In this document: in pieces, positions 24,581 through 33,039 of the stretch
How the letters are laid out: each line of letters begins with the position of its first letter
Position numbering within the stretch: the stretch's first letter is position 1
Origin: Gammaproteobacteria bacterium
GTDB lineage: Bacteria; Gemmatimonadota; Gemmatimonadetes; Longimicrobiales; Gaopeijiaceae
Length of the DNA stretch: 38,429 nt
NCBI GenBank assembly: GCA_028821195.1
Contig: JAPPHB010000060.1
Location: 1 to 38,429, forward strand
Direction: 5' to 3'
The notes under the pieces: generated by a model
What the model was told of the DNA's origin: nothing
The model's input: the letters and a program-made list of their open reading frames with translations, nothing else
Database searches by the model: none
Position numbers and translations under genes: made by a program

Positions 24581-27046
24581 TCAATTGCAGGTCACCGTGC
24601 GGCTTGAGTCCGATGCCAGCATCGACGACAGCGCATCCCGCTCGGCAGGATTCACGGACAGGGCATACTTCTGCTTGACGGCGACGACCTTGGCCGCAAA
24701 CCAGCCGGTGTTTCGCGGAGGCCTCCATTCGGCCGCGTCTCGATCGGACTTCTCATGCCGGTTCACTGTTGGATCGGCGATGGTGAGGTTGACCAGATCC
24801 CCGGCGAACGTCCGGAACTGCGACTCACGGAGCCCGGAATCATATGCTTCCGCCAACGCAACGATGTGTTCGATGTCCGTTGCCGCGGTCCCGTCGGCTC
24901 GAATGTCGAACAACTTGCACGTATAGGGCGTGTACACCTGTCCGCCGGACTTCGGCAGCCCCTCGATGATCTCGTCCTCCAGCGAGCTGTACGCCGAGCC
25001 GAAGGCATCGCGGTCATAGCCTGTCCGCTCGACTTCCTCACAGACTGGTAGTCCCATCCACGTCGGCGAACCGGACGGGCACATCCTGTCCCCCCTGGGG
25101 GGCGCGACACGAACGGGAACGTAGCCGTTGGGGTTCTGACTGGACTCGCACGAGATCCCGTCGTTGTCGCTGTCGCTCGACCTCCCCCGTTCCAGCCACT
25201 CGTAGATCAGGCCGGTTCCGTCCCGGTTGTCCCTGTATGCGGGAAGCCTCAGTCCTTCGTCCTTGGCCTTTGCTTCCGAGCAGGTCAGATCGCCGTTCCC
25301 GTTGCCATCCCAGTACGCGAACGTGTCCCTTTCACCCGCCACCCGGAGGATGGCAGAGGCGCTGGCGCGGGCGGTGCCTCGTGTGACGGTCGCCGTGATG
25401 GTGGTCCTGCCGGTGCCCGTTCCCGTGCCGGAGCATCCGGAGGCGGTTCGGGCGGCCGACGCGATCGTGGCGTCGGCAGAGGCGCAGGTCCAGGCCGGCT
25501 CGGCGCTGGGGTCGCCACCGGTGATTTCAAGGGTGAACTCGGCCGTCTGGCCCGTCTGGACCGTGTCGGCGGCGGGCGAGAGCGAGACGATGAGCGGCGG
25601 TGGGATCACCTCGAGGCTGGCGGAAGCGGTGGCCGTGAGCGCGCCCCGCGTCACGATCGCCGCGATGGTGGTGGTGCCGGTGCCCGTTCCGGTGGCGGAG
25701 CATCCAGAAGCGGTTCGGGCAGACGACGCGACCGTGGCGTCGGCAGAGGCGCAGGTCCAGGCCGGCTCGGCGCTGGGGTCGCCACCGGTGATTTCAAGGG
25801 TGAACTCGGCCGTCTGGCCCGTCTGGACCGTGTCGGCGGCGGGCAAGAGCGAGACGATGAGCGGCGGCGGGGTCACCTCGAGGCTGGCGGAAGCCTCGGC
25901 CGTGAGCGCCCCCCGCGTGACGCTTGCCGCGATGGTGGTGGTGCCGGTGCCCGTTCCGGTGGCGGAGCATCCAGAATCGGTTCGGGCAGACGACGCGACG
26001 GTGGTGTCGGCCGAGGCGCACGTCCAAGCAGCTTCGGCGTTGGGATCGCCACCGGTGATTTCAAGGGTGAACTCGGCCGTCTGGCCCGTCTGGATGGTGT
26101 CGGCGGCGGGCGAGAGCGAGACGATGAGCGGCGGCGGGATCACCTCGAGGCTGGCGGAAGCGGTGGCCGTGAGCGCCCCCCGCGTGACGCTTGCCGCGAT
26201 GGTGGTGGTGCCGGTGCCCGTTCCGGTGGCGGAGCATCCAGAATCGGTTCGGGCAGACGACGCGACCGTCGCGTCGGCAGAGGCGCAGGTCCAGGCCGGC
26301 TCGGCGCTAGGGTCGCCACCGGTGATTTCAAGGGTGAACTCGGCCGTCTGGCCCGTCTGGACCGTGTCGGCGGCGGGCAAGAGCGAGACGATGAGCGGCG
26401 GCGGGGTCACCTCGAGGCTGGCGGAAGCCTCGGCCGTGAGCGCCCCCCGCGTGACGCTTGCCGCGATGGTGGTGGTGCCGGTGCCCGTTCCGGTGGCGGA
26501 GCATCCAGAATCGGTTCGGGCGGCCGACGCGACGGTGGTGTCGGCCGAGGCGCACGTCCAGGCCGGTTCGGCGCTCGGGTCGCCGCCGGCGACCTCAAGG
26601 GTGAAATCGACCGTCTGGCCCATCTCGACGGTGTCGGCGGGGGGCGAGAGCGAAGCGGTCAGCGGCGGCGGCGTCACCTGGAGGCTGGCGGAAGCGGTGG
26701 CCGTGAGCGTGCCCCGCGTGACGCTTGCCGCGATGGTGGTGGTGCCGGTGCCCGTTCCCGTGGCGGAGCATCCCGAGTCGGTTCGGGTGGCCGACGCGAC
26801 GGTGGTGTCGGCCGAGGCGCACGTCCAGGCCGGTTCGGCGCCGGGGTCGCCGCCGGCGATCTCAAGGGTGAACTCGGCCGTCTGGCCCGTCTGGACCGTG
26901 TCGGCGGCTGGCGACAGCGAGGCAGTGAGCGGCGGCGGCGGTGGCGGTGGAGTGGGAGCCGTAGGGCTGGGAGTTCCTGATTCGGAGCAACCCACAAGCA
27001 CGAAGATACCCAGTGCGATCAACCGACATGGCAATGCCCGTTGCAT
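24581..27046 (-). CDS. Lipoprotein with six Ig-like repeats, Excalibur motif and HNH nuclease
   Basis: 821 residues with GAGGG before the ATG. A lipoprotein signal (RLIALGIFVLVGC, lipobox LVGC at about 20) is followed by a Pro-rich linker. Six tandem 89-residue BIG2-type Ig repeats span about 33-567, each with a conserved AWTCASAD...SGCS cysteine pair. Then a calcium-binding region (DGNGNGDLTC and DSDNDGISCE, the latter an Excalibur motif). The C-terminal ~170 residues carry DIEHIVALAEAYDSG, GDLVNLTIAD, NRHEKSD and EWRPP, a DUF1524-like HNH nuclease. The layout suggests a nuclease displayed on a stalk at the cell surface, for DNA uptake, competition or extracellular DNA degradation. A long plus-strand frame over the repeats is a shadow. 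Confidence 0.85.
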   Translation of the reverse strand: MQRALPCRLIALGIFVLVGCSESGTPSPTAPTPPPPPPPLTASLSPAADTVQTGQTAEFTLEIAGGDPGAEPAWTCASADTTVASATRTDSGCSATGTGTGTTTIAASVTRGTLTATASASLQVTPPPLTASLSPPADTVEMGQTVDFTLEVAGGDPSAEPAWTCASADTTVASAARTDSGCSATGTGTGTTTIAASVTRGALTAEASASLEVTPPPLIVSLLPAADTVQTGQTAEFTLEITGGDPSAEPAWTCASADATVASSARTDSGCSATGTGTGTTTIAASVTRGALTATASASLEVIPPPLIVSLSPAADTIQTGQTAEFTLEITGGDPNAEAAWTCASADTTVASSARTDSGCSATGTGTGTTTIAASVTRGALTAEASASLEVTPPPLIVSLLPAADTVQTGQTAEFTLEITGGDPSAEPAWTCASADATVASSARTASGCSATGTGTGTTTIAAIVTRGALTATASASLEVIPPPLIVSLSPAADTVQTGQTAEFTLEITGGDPSAEPAWTCASADATIASAARTASGCSGTGTGTGRTTITATVTRGTARASASAILRVAGERDTFAYWDGNGNGDLTCSEAKAKDEGLRLPAYRDNRDGTGLIYEWLERGRSSDSDNDGISCESSQNPNGYVPVRVAPPRGDRMCPSGSPTWMGLPVCEEVERTGYDRDAFGSAYSSLEDEIIEGLPKSGGQVYTPYTCKLFDIRADGTAATDIEHIVALAEAYDSGLRESQFRTFAGDLVNLTIADPTVNRHEKSDRDAAEWRPPRNTGWFAAKVVAVKQKYALSVNPAERDALSSMLASDSSRTVTCN
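25346..26950 (-). repeat. Six tandem 267-bp repeats encoding Ig domains
   Basis: Within the lipoprotein gene, near-identical 267-bp units repeat six times in phase. Repeats 3 and 5, and 4 and 6, resemble each other most (for example ...VSLLPAADTV against ...VSLSPAADT), so a 534-bp pair was itself duplicated. Such arrays expand and contract by recombination. Confidence 0.85.
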
Positions 27047-27087
27047 GCGTTTCCCTCGGTTTTGGCGATGATGGAAGTCGACGGCCT

Positions 27088-27113
27088 CTTGTCACCCGAC
27101 GTCGGGTGACAAG
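27088..27113. promoter_or_regulatory. Perfect 26-bp palindrome upstream of the lipoprotein gene
   Basis: CTTGTCACCCGAC at 27088-27100 is followed directly by its exact reverse complement to 27113. The centre is 54 bp upstream of the lipoprotein start, where a dimeric repressor or activator would bind. With no T-run and no loop, it is less likely to be a terminator. Confidence 0.6.
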
Positions 27114-27592
27114 GCGACCACCGTTCTGATATGAGCCTCTCGACCGCGGCCCCAAGCAAGCTAGCGGCCAAGTTCGGTGACCGCCGGTGGTCGGGACCCC
27201 TGGCGGCCGTCGCATGTCCGTCGTGACCGGAGTCGTTCGCGAGCGTCACGGTTTGGCGGCCGACCCGGTTCGTCGAGGCGCTGGCTCCATGACCGTGCGG
27301 CGCCGACATGTCTGGATGACTAGCCACACCAGCACTCGTCCTCCTCGTCCCGAATCCGCTCCATGTCCACAGGCTCGACATCTTCCGCGTCTAACGTGGC
27401 CGAGCATCTCGATCTGATGGACGATCTCATTCGTCACCCCGCTCCGGACCTGGTGAATGCAGGCCGGTGCCGGACCCCTCCAGCCGGCGATGGCCACAGG
27501 CCGCGAGCGCCACGAACAGATCACCGGTCATCGCTCCTCGAAGGCGCCTGAATCAAGAAGCCTGCTGGTGGCGTCCCAGACCCTGTGACATG
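27114..27592. other. Intergenic region
   Basis: About 480 bp between the palindrome and the small paralogue. I see no gene, repeat or RNA here; short open frames are Arg/Pro-rich and overlap one another on both strands. Confidence 0.4.
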
Positions 27593-27814
27593 TCACGCCC
27601 GACGCAGGAAGGGATCCCGCGGCGGGGTGCCTGTGTCTTCTGGCGAGTCTTCGAAGATGGCATCCTCGCGTTGGATCGCGTCAGCCTGGTTCATCACCGT
27701 CTTGGCGGCCTTCCGGCGGACATGCGCCTGCGCGACTAGGTGGCGGCGCTTGTAGTCCCAAGCCTCCCCAGCCAGATCGCGGGCCAAGGCGCGGAGCCTC
27801 TCGATGGTCGTCAT
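27593..27814 (-). CDS. Small conserved protein, paralogue of 11474-11662
   Basis: 73 residues, charged and helical (IERLRALARDLAGEAWDYKR, then HVRRKAAKTVMNQADAIQRE), with an 11-residue longer tail than its paralogue at 11474-11662. Forty of the first 56 residues are identical between the two. No known motif. Being conserved at both ends of the defence cluster on the same strand suggests either a duplicated carrier segment or a regulator-like companion of the flanking cargo. The 370 bp from here to the TIR gene show nothing else beyond a possible promoter for that gene. Confidence 0.65.
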   Translation of the reverse strand: MTTIERLRALARDLAGEAWDYKRRHLVAQAHVRRKAAKTVMNQADAIQREDAIFEDSPEDTGTPPRDPFLRRA

Positions 27815-28186
27815 AGGTGGTCCTCCGGGTTGGATGGTCGCTGGTGCTCAACGATACCACGGGGCTTATCATCGATTTATCAGCGCCCCGCCCAACCACC
27901 ACGCTCGCCACAGCGGCAACCTCCGCTTTGACTCTCGAATCACGGGAGCCAGCGCTCCTTCCCCCTCCAACACGGCGGGCCGTCCGGTGGCGGTGCCCAT
28001 GACCCCCAGGAGCCGCTCCTGGCGACCGCACGCTGTACAGGCGTGGCCGGTGTCTTGCCAGCGACACAACAGAGGTGGAGTTGTGCCGGTTTCACGGACA
28101 CCTTTCCATTGGGCCAACCAAGGAGGTATTTCGTGGCGAGAAGAGCGGGGCGGGTATCCGCGGGAGTACCGGGAGAGGGGGAACCG

Positions 28187-28963
28187 ATGGACATCTTCAT
28201 CAGCTGGGCGGGACCTGACAGTCACGCCGTCGCTCTCGTTCTTCGGGGGTGGCTGCCCGGAGTGCTGCCGTTCGTCCGACCGTGGGTGTCGTCGGAAGAC
28301 ATCCGCAAGGGCACGCGATGGAGCGACAAACTTTGGGGCAGATTGCAGAGGACTTCGTATTGCATCGTCTGCCTGACGCCCGGAGCGGTCCGCAGCCCCT
28401 GGGTGAATTTCGAGGCCGGCGCGGTGGCGAGGGCTGTCGGCGGACAGGCGCATGTAAGCCCTCTGCTGTTCGGCATATCGCCCGCAAACCTGGGGGGCGT
28501 GCCCTTGGGGATGTTCCAGTGTACGGAATTCACACGCCGCGACATGGAGCGGCTAGTCACGGCGATCAACGCCGTGGCGGCGACCCCTCTGCCGGCGTCC
28601 GAGGTTGTCCGGCGGTTTCACCACCAGTGGGCGATCCTTCATGATCAGATGGGGCGCATCGAGATCGGCCTCGACGACGATTCGGGAAAGGAGGCGGTCA
28701 GCGACGAGGCGATGCAACAAGCGTTGCAGCCGATCGAGGACAGGATACTTGAATACGTCGCAATGTCGGGTGACGACTGGCCCACGGATGTGACGGACAT
28801 CGCTCGTGAGATCTCTGACAACCATGTCGTGACGCAGCACTACGTCGACGAACTGGTGCGGCGCGGACTCCTGCATGAAGACCCCGGCGCGCAAGGCTCC
28901 ACGAGCTTCTACTTGGTGACTCGGAAGGGCCGAGCCTACCTGGTGGTTCGTGGCCTGGTCTGA
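28187..28963 (+). CDS. TIR-domain protein with C-terminal winged helix
   Basis: 258 residues from the ATG at 28187 with a G-rich ribosome site. The N-terminal TIR domain has MDIFISWAGPDSHAVA (strand A and first helix), PWVSSEDIRKGTRW, strand CIVCLTPGAV, then WVNFE at 72-76, a WxxxE motif whose Glu76 is the expected NAD-cleaving residue. Residues about 185-258 (RILEYVAMSGDDWPTDVTDI, HYVDELVRRGLL, FYLVTRKGRAYLVV) form a winged helix. TIR proteins in bacteria deplete NAD or make signalling nucleotides during phage infection. No ThsA or other known partner is adjacent, so this may be a one-gene system with its own sensor domain. Confidence 0.78.
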   Translation: MDIFISWAGPDSHAVALVLRGWLPGVLPFVRPWVSSEDIRKGTRWSDKLWGRLQRTSYCIVCLTPGAVRSPWVNFEAGAVARAVGGQAHVSPLLFGISPANLGGVPLGMFQCTEFTRRDMERLVTAINAVAATPLPASEVVRRFHHQWAILHDQMGRIEIGLDDDSGKEAVSDEAMQQALQPIEDRILEYVAMSGDDWPTDVTDIAREISDNHVVTQHYVDELVRRGLLHEDPGAQGSTSFYLVTRKGRAYLVVRGLV

Positions 28964-28988
28964 AGGAGCGGATCCGGCGCTCGGCTTC

Positions 28989-31382
28989 CTACGCCTTGCC
29001 CGGGTCCCCGAAGCTGTAGCCGACGCCGTGCCGGTTGAAGATGTATGTGGGGTTGGCGGCTTCCTCGCCGAGCTTCTTGCGTAGCTTCTTCATGACGGTG
29101 CGGACGCGGGCGCTGTCGTCCGAGCCCCGCCGTCCCCAGACCTTGCGGAGGAGCGTGCGGTGGGTCACGACGCGTCCGGCATTGCGCGACAGGATGCGCA
29201 GCAGGTCGAACTCGGTGCCGGTGAGCGCGACGTCTTGGCCGGCGAGGGTGACGCGCCGCGCGCCGTAGTCGATGTGCAGGTCGCCGAGGTCGAACGTCTC
29301 GGGCGCGCCGCGCCGCCTGAGCGCGGCCTGGACGCGGGCGACGAGTTCGGTTGAAGAGAACGGCTTGACGATGTAGTCCGCCGCCCCGCTCTCGAGCGCC
29401 CGGGCGATGGTCTCGTCGCGCCCGTATCCGGAGATGAATATGACGGGCAGCTCGGCGAGCGCGGGCACGCGCCCCATCAGCTCGATCCCGTCGACGCCCG
29501 GGAGCATGAGGTCGAGGAGCACGAGGCTGGGCCGTTCGGCGCGGACGATGCCGGCGAGCCGGTCCGGATCGCTGGTCACGAGCGGCGCGTAGCCGGCGTC
29601 GGCCAGCGCGTCGCGCACGTCGCGCAAGGTCTGCCAGTCGTCGTCCAGGACCACGATCCGCTGCTCCGCGCCCTTCGCTGCCGGCGGGCGCCTGGGGTCG
29701 CCGGGAGGTGCAGTCGCGTCCGCGGCGTCCGCAGCCGCCGGGATCGTGAACGTGAAGCGCGCGCCGAGTCCGGGTCCTCCGCTCTCGGCGCGGATGCGGC
29801 CGCCGTGCGCCTCGACGAGTCCCTTCGAGATGGCGAGCCCGAGCCCGGTGTCGCCCGCCAGGCCCGCGCGCTTGCGGAACAGGTGCGGCAGGCGGTCGGG
29901 CGCGATCCCCCGGCCGTGGTCCGAGACCGACAGGGCGATGTGGGTGCCCTCGAGGGCGCCCTCGACGCGGATCGGCGCCGAGGGCGGCGAGTGCCGGGCC
30001 GCGTTGGCGAGCAGGTTGTAGAGCACCTGCCCGATGCGCTGCGGATCGACCATCGCCGCCGGCAGGTCGGGCGGCAGGTCGACGACGACGGCGTGGCGGC
30101 CGCCGCCGGTGAGGAAGGTGTTGCGGGCGCTCTCGACGAGCGCGGCGACGCTCGTGCGCTCGGGCGCGACGGTCAGCGTGCCCGCCTCGATGCTGCCGGC
30201 GTCGAGCAGGTTGGCGATGAGGCCCCACATGTGGTCGGCCTGCCCGTCGATGATGCGGAAGATCTGGAGCAGCTCGGTCCGCTGCGGCGCGGGCGACGCG
30301 CCGAGCGCCGTCGTCGTCGAGCCCTTGATCGAGATGAGCGGCGCCCGCAGCTCGTGGCTTACCATCTCGAGGAACTCCGCGCGCTGCCGCCCGAGCTCGT
30401 CGAGCGGCGCCAGGTCCTGGAAGCTGGCCACGACGGACACCACCTCGCCGCCCTCGGAGTGGATGGGCGTGGCGTTGACGAGGATCCGGACGCTCCGCCC
30501 GTCGGGCACCGACAGTTCGATCTCCTCGGCGCGCATCTCCTCGGCGTTCTCGAACTGCAGCGCCAGGGAGACCTCTGCGAGTGAGACCTCCCGCCCGTCC
30601 GCGTGCCGGCAGGTCATCACGTCGAGGAGCTGTTCGGTCGGACAGCCCGGCGTGCGGATCGCCTCGACGATCCGCCGCGCCTCGCGGTTGTGCGAGACCG
30701 CGCGGCCCGTGGCCGCATCGAACACCACGACCCCGACCGGACAGGTCTCGACCAGCGTCTCGAGGCCGGCGCGCGCCCGCTCGACCTCGCGGTACGCGCG
30801 CGCGTTCGCGATCGCGGCGGCCGCCTGTGACGCGAACAGCACCAGGATCTCCTCGTCCTCCGCCGTGAACGCCCCGCCGTCCTCCTTGTCGGCCAGAAAG
30901 AAGTTCCCGAACTGCTCTCCGCGGTGGCGCATCGGCGTCCCCTGGAGCGTCTTCGAGCCCCAGGTGTGCGAAGAGCAGCCGAGCGAGCGCAGGTAGTCCG
31001 GGAGGTCCGCCACGCGCAACGGGCCCGGAAGGTCCCGTAGGTGCTCGAAGACCCGCGGCCCATCGGGCCACTCGACCATCGCCCGGCGCTCCTCGGGCGC
31101 AAGACCGGAGGTGACGAAGTCCCGGACCTCGCCCCGCTCGTCAAGCGTCGTGATCACGCCGACTCGGGCGCCGGTCAGCCCGCGCGCGCTCTCGACCACG
31201 TCCTCGAGCACGGTGGGTGGATCGAGACTCTGGCTGATCCTGAGAATCGCTGCGCTCAGGCGCGCGATGTGCTCGCCGCGGGGATTGCCGGGCTCGGCCG
31301 GGTCTCGCTCGCTCAAGAATCCACTCCCGGAAGAAAGGTGGGGCGGAGCCACAGGAGGACCCCGCCGCGGAAAGTGGATCAA
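28989..31382 (-). CDS. Hybrid histidine kinase fused to OmpR-type response regulator
   Basis: 797 residues from a TTG at 31382; later TTG/GTG starts are possible. Domain order: GAF (about 40-195), PAS (205-325), HisKA with phospho-acceptor His343 in FLEMVSHELRAPLISIKG, HATPase (N-box QVLYNLLANAARH at 452-464, G-boxes SDHGRGIAPD and GDTGLGLAISKGL), receiver domain (DDD at 580-582, phospho-acceptor Asp624 in LVLLDLMLPG, Lys673 in IVKPFSS), and an OmpR/PhoB winged helix (LTGTEFDLLRILSRNAGRVV, RTVMKKLRKKLG, YIFNRHGVGYSF). There is no membrane segment, so it is a cytosolic sensor that binds DNA itself. Kinase and DNA-binding output in one chain is uncommon. Its target genes are not evident; the flanking recombinase segment is a candidate. 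Confidence 0.88.
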   Translation of the reverse strand: MIHFPRRGPPVAPPHLSSGSGFLSERDPAEPGNPRGEHIARLSAAILRISQSLDPPTVLEDVVESARGLTGARVGVITTLDERGEVRDFVTSGLAPEERRAMVEWPDGPRVFEHLRDLPGPLRVADLPDYLRSLGCSSHTWGSKTLQGTPMRHRGEQFGNFFLADKEDGGAFTAEDEEILVLFASQAAAAIANARAYREVERARAGLETLVETCPVGVVVFDAATGRAVSHNREARRIVEAIRTPGCPTEQLLDVMTCRHADGREVSLAEVSLALQFENAEEMRAEEIELSVPDGRSVRILVNATPIHSEGGEVVSVVASFQDLAPLDELGRQRAEFLEMVSHELRAPLISIKGSTTTALGASPAPQRTELLQIFRIIDGQADHMWGLIANLLDAGSIEAGTLTVAPERTSVAALVESARNTFLTGGGRHAVVVDLPPDLPAAMVDPQRIGQVLYNLLANAARHSPPSAPIRVEGALEGTHIALSVSDHGRGIAPDRLPHLFRKRAGLAGDTGLGLAISKGLVEAHGGRIRAESGGPGLGARFTFTIPAAADAADATAPPGDPRRPPAAKGAEQRIVVLDDDWQTLRDVRDALADAGYAPLVTSDPDRLAGIVRAERPSLVLLDLMLPGVDGIELMGRVPALAELPVIFISGYGRDETIARALESGAADYIVKPFSSTELVARVQAALRRRGAPETFDLGDLHIDYGARRVTLAGQDVALTGTEFDLLRILSRNAGRVVTHRTLLRKVWGRRGSDDSARVRTVMKKLRKKLGEEAANPTYIFNRHGVGYSFGDPGKA

Positions 31383-31478
31383 AGATAGCGGCTTGCTAGG
31401 CGCTGGTCACGAAATGGCCCCGTATGTTCCTCGACAGGTCACAATCGGGTCACGAGTCGTGGGCTATATTGCAAGGTA

Positions 31479-31506
31479 GCTCTCGATTATTGCATTAATC
31501 GAGAGC
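31479..31506. other. Left dif-like recombination site
   Basis: 28 bp: arm GCTCTCGATTA (31479-31489), 6-bp centre TTGCAT, arm TAATCGAGAGC (31496-31506). The arms are perfect inverted repeats, giving the 11-6-11 layout of Xer/dif sites. It is an exact inverted copy of the site at 32594-32621; the asymmetric centre sets its direction. It lies 62 bp past the recombinase stop and 97 bp upstream of the kinase start. Confidence 0.8.
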
Positions 31507-31568
31507 AAGGAATGTTCAAAGTTGTGACCACGGGCTCAGGCGTCAAGCCCTCGCCGTGATCCGGCCCG

Positions 31569-32555
31569 TCACCCGCGTCTCTGAAGCCGCGCGAGCTGCG
31601 CCGCTCCGTTGCGCTTCGGCAACAGGCGTTCGCCGTAGCGTTGGACCATGGAGGCGCTCCTCCAGCGCCCGGCCTGCATGATGGCCGGCACTCCGACGCC
31701 CGAAGCGATCATGTCCTGCGCCGCCCCCACCCGGGGGCTGTGCCCCGCGATCCGGTCGACGACCTCGGCCGCGAGTCCCGCGCGCTCGGCCATCGCCTTG
31801 TAGATGCGCGGCACCTGGCTCTCGGGGAGCGCCCCCCCGAGCGTGCCGTGCCTCCGGACTGAACGGAACAGCGGCCCAGCGCCGATCCCGCTCGCGTCGA
31901 GCCAGGCCCTCACCAGCCTTACGGTGTCGCGGTGCAGGTACAGCATCGCGCCGCCGCCCTCGGGATCGGTCTTCGCGCGGCGCACCAGGAGCGAGGCCGA
32001 GCCGTCCCGATCCATCGACAGGTCATCGACTTGGAGCGCCACCAGCTCGGAGCGGCGAAGCATGGCGTCGTAGGCCACGGCGAGCATCGCCGAGTTGCGC
32101 GCGTCGATCGTCCGCTCACCCGCCGCGGCGATCAGGCGTCGCCGCAGCGTCCAGGTCAGGCCCAGCGCCTGCGCCGGGCGGCACCGGTTCCGGCGACAGA
32201 CCCGCTTGAGCGCGCGCTGCACCGCGGCGTGCTCGGCCGGGCTCGCCTCCCCGGCCGCCCGGTGCGCGCTGGCGATGCTCGACAGGTAGCGCCGCACGGT
32301 GCCCGGCGTGCGGCCGGCCGCCGCCTCCTCGATGTAGGCGGCCACGGTGGCGGCGCCCGCGGGGAGCGGCCGCACGCCCCGCTCGGCGCACCACGCGGCG
32401 AAGCGGGCGAGATCCGACCGGAGGCCGCGGACGGTGTGGCCGCTGAGGACGCCCTCGGCGGCGTCGAGGCAGGCGTCGAGGCGCGTCTCCATTTGTGACC
32501 ATTTCGGATCGGACACCGGACGCGCAGACACGGGGTCCGAACCCCGAATCGACAT
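31569..32555 (-). CDS. Tyrosine recombinase (Xer-like) between inverted dif-like sites
   Basis: 328 residues with AGGGGAG 7 bases before the ATG. The N-terminal SAM-like domain is at about 25-115, and the catalytic domain from 130. Catalytic residues: Arg168 in MLRRSELVAL, Lys195 in RRAKTDPEG, His272-x-x-Arg275 in AGHSPRVG, Trp298 in GRWRSASM and nucleophile Tyr307 in VQRYGE. The active site is complete. Size and layout resemble XerC/XerD rather than large island integrases with arm-binding domains. The gene is bracketed by two identical dif-like sites in opposite orientation, so its most economical activity is inversion of the 1.1 kb that contains itself. It could also act in integration of an element sharing this site. 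Confidence 0.88.
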   Translation of the reverse strand: MSIRGSDPVSARPVSDPKWSQMETRLDACLDAAEGVLSGHTVRGLRSDLARFAAWCAERGVRPLPAGAATVAAYIEEAAAGRTPGTVRRYLSSIASAHRAAGEASPAEHAAVQRALKRVCRRNRCRPAQALGLTWTLRRRLIAAAGERTIDARNSAMLAVAYDAMLRRSELVALQVDDLSMDRDGSASLLVRRAKTDPEGGGAMLYLHRDTVRLVRAWLDASGIGAGPLFRSVRRHGTLGGALPESQVPRIYKAMAERAGLAAEVVDRIAGHSPRVGAAQDMIASGVGVPAIMQAGRWRSASMVQRYGERLLPKRNGAAQLARLQRRG

Positions 32556-32593
32556 AAGTATCTCCCCTGCAAGGATATAGGCCCAGTTGGATA

Positions 32594-32621
32594 GCTCTCG
32601 ATTAATGCAATAATCGAGAGC
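32594..32621. other. Right dif-like recombination site (inverted copy)
   Basis: 28 bp: arm GCTCTCGATTA (32594-32604), centre ATGCAA, arm TAATCGAGAGC (32611-32621). It is the exact reverse complement of the left site over all 28 bp, and the match continues for two more bases. It sits 39 bp upstream of the recombinase ATG, with a possible -10 box (TATATC on the minus strand at 32574-32579), so it probably overlaps the -35 region of that promoter. Confidence 0.8.
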
Positions 32622-33039
32622 TAATCGACAACAAGGAGCAATCCCCGTGGGCTTCTTTGCCGCTATGGGCTCTGATACGAAGGGCGCCCGCTGCCTTCCG
32701 CGGAGGCGGACCGGTCGCGCCCCGTCCGGTGCGACCTCGCAGCAGTGTCGGACGAGTATCGCCGAGCAGCGAGTACGAGGGTCGAGCCGGCATCAGGTGC
32801 GCGCGGTTGTCGTCGGCGCGCGCCGTTCTCGCTCCCGCGGGGATGGCCGAGGCTTGGCGCCCCTTTCCGGGCGCGTCCGCGCCCGCCCCCTCCCTCTTCC
32901 TTCCCGCCCTCGCGCTCCTGCTCGAGGTGCAGTCGCTCTATCCCGGGCACCCCCCCGGCCAGCCCGCCCCACCAACTGAGGGCAGGCCGATTTCCGGCCC
33001 GCCCGAACCCAACCCACCCACACAACAGAGGGTATTGAC
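32622..33039. other. Intergenic region with leader of the Calx-beta gene
   Basis: About 420 bp, strongly pyrimidine-rich on the plus strand from 32840 to 32990, without a believable gene. It ends with AGAGGG before the next start codon. It probably contains the promoter and a C-rich untranslated leader of the downstream secreted protein. Confidence 0.4.

Noticed and set aside
25227..27071. Long plus-strand frame over the Ig repeats
   Set aside because: It is an antisense shadow of a repetitive GC-rich gene; the minus frame has the signal peptide, lipobox, ribosome site and HNH motif.
28187..28963. Thoeris system
   Set aside because: A TIR gene is present but no ThsA-type SLOG/sirtuin effector is adjacent; the only SLOG protein is DprA-like and 9 kb away in another operon.
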